Origin: Devosia sp. YIM 151766
Lineage (GTDB): Bacteria; Pseudomonadota; Alphaproteobacteria; Rhizobiales; Devosiaceae
Direction: 5' to 3'
NCBI RefSeq assembly: GCF_030285925.1
Contig: NZ_CP127251.1
Coordinates: 1,798,001 to 1,862,000, forward strand
DNA: 64,000 bases
Shown here: positions 28,761 to 39,624 of the stretch, piece after piece
Position numbering within the stretch: the stretch's first letter is position 1
How the letters are laid out: each line of letters opens with the position of its first letter
Notes under the pieces: generated by a model
The model's database searches: none
Told to the model about the DNA's origin: nothing
The model's input: the letters and a program-made list of their open reading frames with translations, nothing else
Program-made: the position numbers and the translations under genes

Positions 28761-28793
28761 CAAGGGCCGGAGCATTGCTCCGGCCCTTTCCGT
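28761..28793 (+). terminator. Terminator of icd
   Basis: AGGGCCGGAGC and GCTCCGGCCCT form an 11-bp perfect stem around ATT, followed by TTCCGTTTC. Confidence 0.85.
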
Positions 28794-28900
28794 TTCAGGA
28801 ACAGTTTTCCGCTGCGCTGTTCGGCCGTCCGCGTGACGTCCCGCCGCATTTTTAACAAACTGAACCCGATATCTCGCTCCTGCTTTCTGGGGGCGCTATT

Positions 28901-29902
28901 TTGAAACGTCTGATTCTGCTCGTCGTCGTGGCACTGGTGGCCGCGATCTATCTCTACAATGCCAGTTGGCGCGTCGGGCCCCCGGACGAGGCCGAATTGC
29001 GGTTGATAGCGCATCGCGGCGTGCACCAGACCTTTGACCGGGCCGATCTCGACAACGATACCTGCACCGCCGAGCGGATCGAGCAGCCGCGCCATAATAT
29101 GCTGGAAAACACCCTGCCCTCCATGGCCGCGGCATTTGCCGCTGGCGCCGACATCGTCGAGCTGGACGTGCACCCCACCACCGACGGGCAATTTGCGGTG
29201 ATGCATGACTGGACCGTCGATTGCCGCACCGAAGGCACCGGCGAAACGCGCGCCCATGCCATGGCCGACCTGAAGAAGCTGGATATCGGCTATGGCTATA
29301 GCGCCGACAATGGCCAGACCTTTCCGTTCCGTGGCCTGGGCATCGGGCAAATGCCCGAGCTCAAGGAGGTGCTTTCGGCCATGCCGGAGCGCCGTTTCCT
29401 CGTCAATTTCAAAAGCCGGGAAGCCCGGGAGGGCGACATGCTTGCCCAATTGCTGACCCGGCATCCCGAATGGCGCGGCGCCATCTGGGGCGCCTATGGA
29501 GGCGACGAACCCACCTATCGGGCCGACGCGCTGATCGAGGGGCTGCATGTCTGGTCGCGGCGCGGCCTCGTCGATTGCCTCGGTCAATATCTGGGCCTGG
29601 GCTGGACCGGCTATATCCCCGAAGCCTGCCGGAACACCCAGGTGATGCTTCCCATCAACGTGGCGCCCTGGCTCTGGGGCTGGCCCAACCTGTTGCAGGC
29701 GAGACTGCATGAGGCCGGGAGCGAAATCATCCTGCTCGGTCCGTTCGGAGCGGGAGATACGGGCACGGCGGGGATAGACGACCTTGAGACCCTGGCTTTG
29801 GTCCCGCCCGGTTTCGACGGCTATGTCTGGACCAACAGGATCGAATTGATCGGTCCGGCGCTGACGGGCAGGCCGCCGCCGGACCTTCCCGCCGCGCCGT
29901 AA
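28901..29902 (+). CDS. Membrane-anchored glycerophosphodiester phosphodiesterase-family protein
   Basis: 333 residues. An N-terminal hydrophobic segment (LILLVVVALVAAIYLYNA) is an anchor or signal. The GDPD catalytic residues are in LRLIAHRGVHQ (His-Arg), ENTLPSMAAAFAAGADIVELDVHPTTDG (Glu and Asp) and VMHDWTVDC (second His). The start is TTG 28901, as no ATG lies before the anchor. The C-terminal half is less typical, with YIPEACRNTQVMLPINV. The outward-facing substrate is not known. It converges with alaS after only five bases. Confidence 0.85.
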   Translation: MKRLILLVVVALVAAIYLYNASWRVGPPDEAELRLIAHRGVHQTFDRADLDNDTCTAERIEQPRHNMLENTLPSMAAAFAAGADIVELDVHPTTDGQFAVMHDWTVDCRTEGTGETRAHAMADLKKLDIGYGYSADNGQTFPFRGLGIGQMPELKEVLSAMPERRFLVNFKSREAREGDMLAQLLTRHPEWRGAIWGAYGGDEPTYRADALIEGLHVWSRRGLVDCLGQYLGLGWTGYIPEACRNTQVMLPINVAPWLWGWPNLLQARLHEAGSEIILLGPFGAGDTGTAGIDDLETLALVPPGFDGYVWTNRIELIGPALTGRPPPDLPAAP

Positions 29903-29907
29903 ACCGC

Positions 29908-32547
<2,640 letters not shown>

Positions 32548-32763
32548 GCAGAGGCTTTCATGGCGAGCGGGCGAGACGACGCCCTTGAAGAAAAACGTGG
32601 CTTTTTATCGTGAGGGCGTCAGGTGTGTCCAGCCGCCGCCTGCGCTTAAAACACCGCAGCGCCTCCCGCCCCGCGACGTTAGCGTCATTCCGGCGCCTCG
32701 GCGGCCGATAATCGCCCCCAGAAACGGGTCGGACGCGGAGGGCGCGCCCTTTCCGGAGGAGCG

Positions 32764-32821
32764 GGGGGTTTTGGGACGGCCTCACGGCCCATAGTCCATA
32801 TATGCAACACCCCGCCGCAGC
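32764..32821. repeat. Left copy of a 55-bp direct duplication
   Basis: GGGGTTTTGGGACGGCCTCA followed by variants of CCATATATGCAACACCCCGC. The right copy at 32942-32995 reads GGGGTTTGGGACGGCCTCAT and CTCCATATGCAAAAACCCCC. They differ by a few substitutions and small gaps. The right copy runs into the recA terminator; the left one has lost the T-tract. Confidence 0.75.
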
Positions 32822-32854
32822 CCGGCAGGACTACCATCAATGCCGCCCCTTCCC

Positions 32855-32940
32855 GGATCGTCACCCTCGCGCTTGACGCGAGGGCTTTTGCGGCAGACCC
32901 AACAAATACGGGCCCCTCGCGTCAAGCGCGAGGGTGACGG
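32855..32940. repeat. Inverted pair of palindromic repeats
   Basis: CCCTCGCG-CTTGA-CGCGAGGG at 32864-32884 after CGGATCGTCA, and the inverted unit CCCTCGCG-TCAAG-CGCGAGGG at 32914-32934 followed by TGACGG. The spacing (29 bp) nearly equals that of the pair at 23.7 kb, so the pair behaves as a unit. Confidence 0.85.
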
Positions 32941-32978
32941 ATGGGGTTTGGGACGGCCTCATGCCCACACTCCATATG

Positions 32979-33003
32979 CAAAAACCCCCGCCGGAGCGGG
33001 GGC
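32979..33003 (-). terminator. Terminator of recA
   Basis: CCCCCGC-TCCG-GCGGGGG on the minus strand followed by TTTTTGC. It is located 22 bp past the recA stop. Confidence 0.85.
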
Positions 33004-33025
33004 AGATGCATGGGACCCTGGCAGG

Positions 33026-34099
<1,074 letters not shown>

Positions 34100-34183
34100 A
34101 ATGCTGTCTCCTTATTTCACGCTCTCGAAGGTCACGCAACGAGAGGACCATTTAGTCGCTTGTGCAATTTCCGTGCTTTATTT

Positions 34184-34198
34184 GTTCTCATTTTGTTT
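34184..34198 (-). promoter_or_regulatory. SOS-box-like site upstream of recA (proximal)
   Basis: The plus strand reads GTTC-TCATTTT-GTTT, one base from the alphaproteobacterial LexA consensus GTTC-N7-GTTC. It is 85 bp upstream of the recA start. On the recA strand it lies just downstream of TTGACG (34205-34210), where a bound repressor would block RNA polymerase. Confidence 0.6.
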
Positions 34199-34211
34199 CA
34201 CCCCCGTCAAG

Positions 34212-34226
34212 AGACAAAAAGAGAAC
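34212..34226 (-). promoter_or_regulatory. Second SOS-box-like site upstream of recA (distal)
   Basis: On the recA strand GTTC-TCTTTTT-GTCT, two bases from GTTC-N7-GTTC. Its centre is 28 bp from that of the proximal site. It could also act on the divergent AraD1-family gene at 34385. Weaker than the first. Confidence 0.4.
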
Positions 34227-34384
34227 ATTTGCACTTGGAGCCGGAAATCCATTGCCAACGCCGTACGCCGATTCTATGCGGCGGCGAACCGCCCATGCAA
34301 AAGTATGATTTTTAGCTGGACACTTTTGCCCGCTATGCGTTTTATGCCGCCATCCCCTGACGGGTTTCAGCCGAGGACCGCCCC

Positions 34385-35380
34385 ATGCACTTGCTTCAAT
34401 ATCTGGACGACCAGCACAACCGCGCCGTCGGCGTGACGCTGAATGGCGAAACCCGCCGGGTGAACGGGGTCGCCAGCGTCTATGAACTGGTGCAGGCGGC
34501 GCTGACCGGCATTGGCGGGCTGCCATCGGCGGTCGAGGCACGCGGGCTGGGCCCGGCATTGGACAAGCTGGCGCTGGCCCGGGAAGGCCGGCTGCTGGCG
34601 CCGATCGACCATCCCGATCCGGCGCATCTGCATGTCACCGGCACCGGCCTGACCCATCTCGGCTCGGCCGCCACCCGCGACGCCATGCACAAGGCCAATG
34701 ACGAAAAGCCGGATGCCGAGCTGACCGACAGCATGAAGATGTTCCGCATGGGCCTCGAAAACGGCAAGCCGGCGCCCGGCGAGCGGGGCGTGCAGCCGGA
34801 ATGGTTCTACAAGGGCAATGGCCATATCGTCGCCAATCCCGGCCAGCCCATCCCCTCCCCCGCTTTCGCGCTCGACGCCGGTGAAGAACCGGAAATTGCC
34901 GGCATCTATGTCATCGGTCCCGATGGCCGGCCCTACCGGCTCGGCTTCGCCCTGGGCAACGAGTTTTCCGATCACGTGACCGAGCGGATCAATTATCTCT
35001 TCCTGGCACATTCCAAGCTGCGGTCCTGCTCCTTCGGCCCGGAATTGCTGGTCGGCGATCTGCCGCGCCATATCGAGGGCACTTCGCGCATCATCCGCGA
35101 CGGCGAAATATTATGGCAAAAGCCGTTCCTCTCCGGCGAGGACAATATGAGCCACACCATCGCCAATCTCGAATATCACCACTTCAAATATGACCTGTTC
35201 TGCCAGCCCGGCGACGTGCATGTGCATATGTTCGGCACCGCCACGCTGAGCTTTGCCGATGGGATTTCCACCCGGCCCGACGATGTGTTCGAGATCGAGG
35301 AAAGCCAGTTCGGCCTGCCGCTGCGCAATCCGCTGCGGCTGGAAGCGGAAAAGCCGGTGAATATCGGGGCTTTGTACTGA
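34385..35380 (+). CDS. AraD1/GguC-family protein (fumarylacetoacetate-hydrolase fold)
   Basis: 331 residues. MHLLQYLDDQHNRAVGVTLN, VTGTGLTHLGSAATRDAMH, PEWFYKGNG and the C-terminal VHVHMFGTATLSFADGI match the AraD1/GguC family, an FAH-fold group tied to sugar-acid (pentonate) breakdown and sugar transport loci. Exact reaction here is unknown. It is divergent from recA and followed 73 bp later by an aldo/keto reductase, suggesting a small sugar-oxidation unit. Confidence 0.82.
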   Translation: MHLLQYLDDQHNRAVGVTLNGETRRVNGVASVYELVQAALTGIGGLPSAVEARGLGPALDKLALAREGRLLAPIDHPDPAHLHVTGTGLTHLGSAATRDAMHKANDEKPDAELTDSMKMFRMGLENGKPAPGERGVQPEWFYKGNGHIVANPGQPIPSPAFALDAGEEPEIAGIYVIGPDGRPYRLGFALGNEFSDHVTERINYLFLAHSKLRSCSFGPELLVGDLPRHIEGTSRIIRDGEILWQKPFLSGEDNMSHTIANLEYHHFKYDLFCQPGDVHVHMFGTATLSFADGISTRPDDVFEIEESQFGLPLRNPLRLEAEKPVNIGALY

Positions 35381-35453
35381 CGGCCCGGTCCCGACCCATC
35401 TTTACTCGAAACACCTGACATGTCAGTTATCCGCCAATATTGGGGAGGATGAT

Positions 35454-36473
35454 ATGGCTCCGCGCCGTTTCGAGAAACGCCGGGTCGGCCAGACCGATCT
35501 GGAAGTGACCACATTGGGTCTGGGCTGTGCCTCCCTGGCCGGGATTTTCAGCGCCGTTCCCGCCGAGCAGGCGCGGGCGACCATCGCCCATGCCCTCGAT
35601 CTCGGCGTGGATTATGTCGATACCGCCCCCCAATACGGGCTTGGCCTCTCCGAGCATCTGGTCGGCGAGGCGCTGCGCGAGCGCGATAGGCGGCCGATCA
35701 TCTCCACCAAGGTCGGCCGGCTGCTGCGGCCGGTGCCGCCCGGACAGGTGGGCAAAGGCAATTGGGCCCATCCCCTGCCCTTCAACCAGCATTATGATTA
35801 TTCCTATGACGGGGTGATGCGTTCCTTCGAGGACAGCCTGCAACGGCTGGGGCTCGACCGGATCGACATCCTTTACGTTCACGATATCGGCGTCTACACC
35901 CATGGCGAAGCGGCCAACAAGTTGTTATGGGCGCAGCTCGAAAGCGGCGGTTACCGGGCCTTGCGCGAATTGCGCGACAGCGGCACGGTCAAGGCCATCG
36001 GGTTCGGCGTCAATGAATGGCCGGTATTGATGGACGCCTTGGCCCTGGGCGATTGGGACGTGTTTCAGCTGGCCGGGCGCTATACGCTGCTGGAGCAGAC
36101 CTCGCTCGATCCCTTCCTCACCGCCTGTATCGCGCGCCAAGTCTCAGTGGTGATCGGCGGCCCGTTCAATTCCGGCGTCCTGGTGGGCGGCGACAAGTTC
36201 GATTATGCCAAGGCGCCCGAGGGCGTTTTCGCCAGGGTCCGGGCCATCGAGGCGGTGTGTCGGGATTTCGGCGTGCCGCTGCCGGCCGCCGCCCTGCAAT
36301 TCCCCCTCAACCATCCGGCCGTCTGCAATGTCCTGCCCGGCCCGCGCTCGCCGCAGGAACTGGACGGCATTCTCGATTGGTGGGACGCCGATATCCCCGA
36401 CGCGCTATGGACGGCGCTCGCCGACCAGGGCCTGCTGGCGCCGGGCACGCCGGTTCCGGGCGGCATGGTCTGA
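35454..36473 (+). CDS. Aldo/keto reductase, L-fucose/D-threo-aldose dehydrogenase-like
   Basis: 339 residues. The catalytic tetrad is visible as Asp in VDYVDTAPQYG with the Tyr, Lys in IISTKVG and His in ILYVHDIGVY. The C-terminal cofactor region is VCNVLPGPRSPQEL. The overall pattern (GLGCASLAGIF, NWAHPLPFNQHYDYS) fits the D-threo-aldose 1-dehydrogenase/pyridoxal dehydrogenase group. The neighbouring AraD1-family gene favours a sugar substrate. Confidence 0.85.
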   Translation: MAPRRFEKRRVGQTDLEVTTLGLGCASLAGIFSAVPAEQARATIAHALDLGVDYVDTAPQYGLGLSEHLVGEALRERDRRPIISTKVGRLLRPVPPGQVGKGNWAHPLPFNQHYDYSYDGVMRSFEDSLQRLGLDRIDILYVHDIGVYTHGEAANKLLWAQLESGGYRALRELRDSGTVKAIGFGVNEWPVLMDALALGDWDVFQLAGRYTLLEQTSLDPFLTACIARQVSVVIGGPFNSGVLVGGDKFDYAKAPEGVFARVRAIEAVCRDFGVPLPAAALQFPLNHPAVCNVLPGPRSPQELDGILDWWDADIPDALWTALADQGLLAPGTPVPGGMV

Positions 36474-36482
36474 GGGCGATTG

Positions 36483-36878
36483 TTAATTGAGGTCCAGGGC
36501 GTAAGCCTTGAGGATTTCAAGCGGAATGAGTTCCAGCACCTGCTGATTGGTGGCGCGCAGATAGAGGCGCGGCGCCTTGCCCGCCGCATGGGCCTGGGCC
36601 CAGCGTCCGGCGACCAGGCACCAGCGATTGCCGGCAACCAGGCCGGGAAAGGCGAATTCCGGGCGCGGCGTCGAAAGATCGTTCCCCACGCTGGCCGAAT
36701 AGGCCAGGAATTCGTCGCTCGCCTCGATACAGACCAGATGCACCGCCGCATTGTCCGCTCCCGCCGCGCAATAGCCCGTGCGGAAGAAACCGGTCAGCGG
36801 ATTGTTCGAGCAGGGCTGCAACGGCTCGCCCAGCACGTTGAACTCGACAGGCCCCTCGAAGCGCGGATGGACATTCAC
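36483..36878 (-). CDS. DUF2237 family protein
   Basis: 131 residues. The signature NVLGEPLQPCSNNPLTGFFRTGYC near the start, then VGNDLSTPRPEFAFPGLVAGNRWCLVAGRW and the end LELIPLEILKAYAL are the DUF2237 hallmarks. Function unknown; conserved cysteines sit at the two family positions. It lies 38 bp beyond the 3' end of cckA, on the same strand. Confidence 0.88.
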   Translation of the reverse strand: MNVHPRFEGPVEFNVLGEPLQPCSNNPLTGFFRTGYCAAGADNAAVHLVCIEASDEFLAYSASVGNDLSTPRPEFAFPGLVAGNRWCLVAGRWAQAHAAGKAPRLYLRATNQQVLELIPLEILKAYALDLN

Positions 36879-36916
36879 GGCACGTCTCCTGCGGGTGGCG
36901 GCACAGTCCGCGCCCT

Positions 36917-39484
36917 CTATCGCTCCTTGTCCAGCCGCTGCAGCACTTCCTTGACCTTGGAATTGATCTGGTCGAGCGAATAGGGCTTGGGCAGGAAATC
37001 GACGCTCTGGTCGTCCTCGATATCGCGGCGCACGCTTTCCTCGGCATAGCCGGAAACGAAGATGATCTTGAGGTCCTTCATTTTTTCGCGGATCACCTTG
37101 AGCATGGTCGGACCGTCCATTTCCGGCATCACCACGTCGGAAATGATCAGGTCGACCTGGTAATCGAGCTCCTCAAGCACTTCCAGCGCCTCTTCGCCGC
37201 CTTCGGCCTCGAAGACCTCGTAGCCGGTGGCCTTGAGGGCGCGCGCCGAGAAGGCGCGGACGCTTTCCTCGTCTTCGACCAGCAGGATGCGCTCGTGCCC
37301 GGTGAGGTCCTTGGCCGGCGCCGCGGCGATGGCGGCCTTGGCGGCGCTCTCCTCGGCCGTGGGCACATAGCGCGGCAGGAAGATCTTGAAGGTCGTGCCG
37401 ACCCCGACCGTCGAGACCGGATAGATATAGCCCTCGGTCTGCTTGACGATGCCATAGACCGTCGACAGCCCCAATCCGGTGCCCTTGCCCAGTTCCTTGG
37501 TGGTGAAGAAGGGCTCGAAAATCTTGTCCAGCACCTCCTGGCTCATGCCGGTGCCGCTATCCTCGACATCGATCAGCACGTAATCGGCCGGCGCGATGCC
37601 GTCGAACTTCATGCCGGCGATCTCCGCCTCGCTGACATTGCCGGTGCGGATGGTGATCGCCCCGCCATTGGGCATGGCGTCGCGGGCATTGACCACCAGA
37701 TTGATGATCACCTGTTCGAGCTGCACCACATCGGCGCGGACCGGCCAGATATTGCGGCCATGATCGACCGACAGCGTATTCTTCTCGCCGATCATGCGCT
37801 TGAGCAGCACCGTCAGGTCGTCGACGATCAGCGGCAGTTCCAGCACTTGCGGACGCAGGGTCTGGCGGCGGGAAAAGGCCAATAGCTGGCGGGTCAGCCC
37901 GGCGGCGCGATTGGCGTTCTGCTTGATCTGCATGAGCTCGTTGAACGAGGGGTCGCCCGGCTTGTGCTTGAGCAGGAGCAGGTCCGAAAAACCGATGATC
38001 GCGGTCAGCAGATTGTTGAAATCGTGGGCGACGCCGCCGGCCAATTGCCCCACTGCCTGCATCTTCTGGCTCTGGGCGAACTGCGCCTCCAGCTTGCGCT
38101 GGTCGGTCATGTCCAGCGCATAGACATTGACCTGCTCGGGCGAGCCGGCGCTGATCTCGGAGGCGGAAATATAGAGCCGCACGGCATGGTCGCCCTCGAC
38201 GCTGAGCAGCGCATCGACGGGCTCGACCTCGGAATGCTGGGCGATGGCGGCCGCCAATGCCCGGTCGAGCTTGTCGCGGCTGGCTTCGCCGACCAGATCG
38301 TGCAGCGGCTGCAATTCGAGGCTCTTGACCTCGCCCGACCATCTGAAAATGCGCCCGAACGGCGCATTGGTGCGCACGATGCGCCCCTCCCCGTCCAGCG
38401 TGGCAATGGCGAAAGGCGTATCGTTGAAAAAGCGCGAGAAGCGCACTTCGGCGGCGCGCAATTCTTCTTCGCTGTCCGGGGCGCTCGACATGTCGAGCAC
38501 CAGCGTCCGCGTTTCGCCCAATTCGCCATCGGCCAGGCGGGCGGCGCGATGCAGCAGCCGCACCGGCAGCGCCGTGCCATTGCGGCGCACCAGATCGATA
38601 TCGATGATCTCGGTGCGGATTTCCCCGTCCCCGCGCCCCCGCATCAACAGCGAGGCGCCATCCCCGCGGACGATATCCCGCAATTCGAGCTGGCCGGAAT
38701 TGAACTCGGCCAGGTCGTAGCCGAGCCAGTCGGCCAGGGTCGAATTGAGATATTGAATACGACCATGCGCATCGGCGGAGAAGAAGCCGGACGGTGAATG
38801 GTCGAGATAATCGATGGCCCGCTGCAAATCGCGGAACGCCGTTTCATTGTTCTCGCGGTCCCGGGTGATATCCTCGATCGACCAGGCGGCCAGCGCCTTG
38901 CGCGCATCGTCCGTCTGCGGCAGCGGCCGCACGGAGACGCGATACCAGAATACCCGCCCCGCCTCGGCCTGCGATCCGCCCAGCCCGCCAGGCACCCGGA
39001 TATCCTCGATGGCGTTGCGCCCGTCCTTGGCGGCCCGCGACAGGCGGTAAATGGCCTCGCTGGCATCGGCATAGCCGGCGAACAGGCGCGGCACACCGAC
39101 CGGAACGCCATTGTTCACCGCCCCGGCGAAATTGCCGTAATGCTGGTTCACATAGAAAATCTTGCCGTCCCGATCGGCGATCACCGCGCCGAATGGCAGG
39201 CTGTCCACCACGGCATGGCTGACGGTCCGCCGTTCCTCGGTCGAGGCGAAGCGGAAAAGGCCCGCGACCAGCCCGAACAGGAAGAACACGCCGGCCACCG
39301 CCAGCATGCCCACAAAGGCCATGACCAGTTCCGACGGGATCTGCTCGCCGAACAGCGAGAAGCCCACCGCCACCAGCACCAGGAACACGCCGAGCAGGAC
39401 CACGCGCCAGATGCCGACGCCCGCCCGGGCTCCGTCCAGAACCGGTTCGGGATAGCTGTCCTCGCCGAGCGGCGTCAATGCCAT
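36917..39484 (-). CDS. cckA: Cell-cycle hybrid histidine kinase CckA
   Basis: 855 residues from ATG 39484, preceded by GGAG. Two membrane helices lie at about 25-75, then three PAS-like regions (about 85-205, 210-335, 345-460), the dimerisation/phosphorylation box VAHDFNNLLTAIIGFSDLLL (His near 487), the ATPase N-box IINLVVNARDAMPNGG and FEPFFTTKELGKGTGLGLS, and a C-terminal receiver with the phospho-acceptor in LIISDVVMP (Asp near 783). In alphaproteobacteria CckA feeds ChpT and then CtrA. A TTG 20 codons upstream (39544) is the alternative start. It is downstream of a fli gene run on the same strand. Confidence 0.93.
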   Translation of the reverse strand: MALTPLGEDSYPEPVLDGARAGVGIWRVVLLGVFLVLVAVGFSLFGEQIPSELVMAFVGMLAVAGVFFLFGLVAGLFRFASTEERRTVSHAVVDSLPFGAVIADRDGKIFYVNQHYGNFAGAVNNGVPVGVPRLFAGYADASEAIYRLSRAAKDGRNAIEDIRVPGGLGGSQAEAGRVFWYRVSVRPLPQTDDARKALAAWSIEDITRDRENNETAFRDLQRAIDYLDHSPSGFFSADAHGRIQYLNSTLADWLGYDLAEFNSGQLELRDIVRGDGASLLMRGRGDGEIRTEIIDIDLVRRNGTALPVRLLHRAARLADGELGETRTLVLDMSSAPDSEEELRAAEVRFSRFFNDTPFAIATLDGEGRIVRTNAPFGRIFRWSGEVKSLELQPLHDLVGEASRDKLDRALAAAIAQHSEVEPVDALLSVEGDHAVRLYISASEISAGSPEQVNVYALDMTDQRKLEAQFAQSQKMQAVGQLAGGVAHDFNNLLTAIIGFSDLLLLKHKPGDPSFNELMQIKQNANRAAGLTRQLLAFSRRQTLRPQVLELPLIVDDLTVLLKRMIGEKNTLSVDHGRNIWPVRADVVQLEQVIINLVVNARDAMPNGGAITIRTGNVSEAEIAGMKFDGIAPADYVLIDVEDSGTGMSQEVLDKIFEPFFTTKELGKGTGLGLSTVYGIVKQTEGYIYPVSTVGVGTTFKIFLPRYVPTAEESAAKAAIAAAPAKDLTGHERILLVEDEESVRAFSARALKATGYEVFEAEGGEEALEVLEELDYQVDLIISDVVMPEMDGPTMLKVIREKMKDLKIIFVSGYAEESVRRDIEDDQSVDFLPKPYSLDQINSKVKEVLQRLDKER

Positions 39485-39624
39485 GGTCAATTGCTCCAGC
39501 AGGCGGGTGCGTCCCGAATCGGGACCGTGGAAAAGGTCTAGCAAATGCGCCGCCCGCAGGGGAGGGTGAAGCGTCTTTTAACATGGGAAGGGCGTAATTC
39601 CCCCTCCGGGGAAATGCCGGCGCC

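Larger units (their letters stand above)
32548..33025. other. Gene-free stretch between recA and alaS
   Basis: 478 bp that must contain the alaS promoter and the recA 3' end. It holds a 55-bp imperfect direct duplication (32764-32821 and 32942-32995), an inverted pair of palindromic repeats between the copies (32855-32940), and the recA terminator. No convincing coding frame. Confidence 0.7.

Noticed and set aside
32548..32855. T-box or other leader riboswitch upstream of alaS
   Set aside because: I could not find a T-box sequence or antiterminator pair, and such leaders are rare in alphaproteobacteria.
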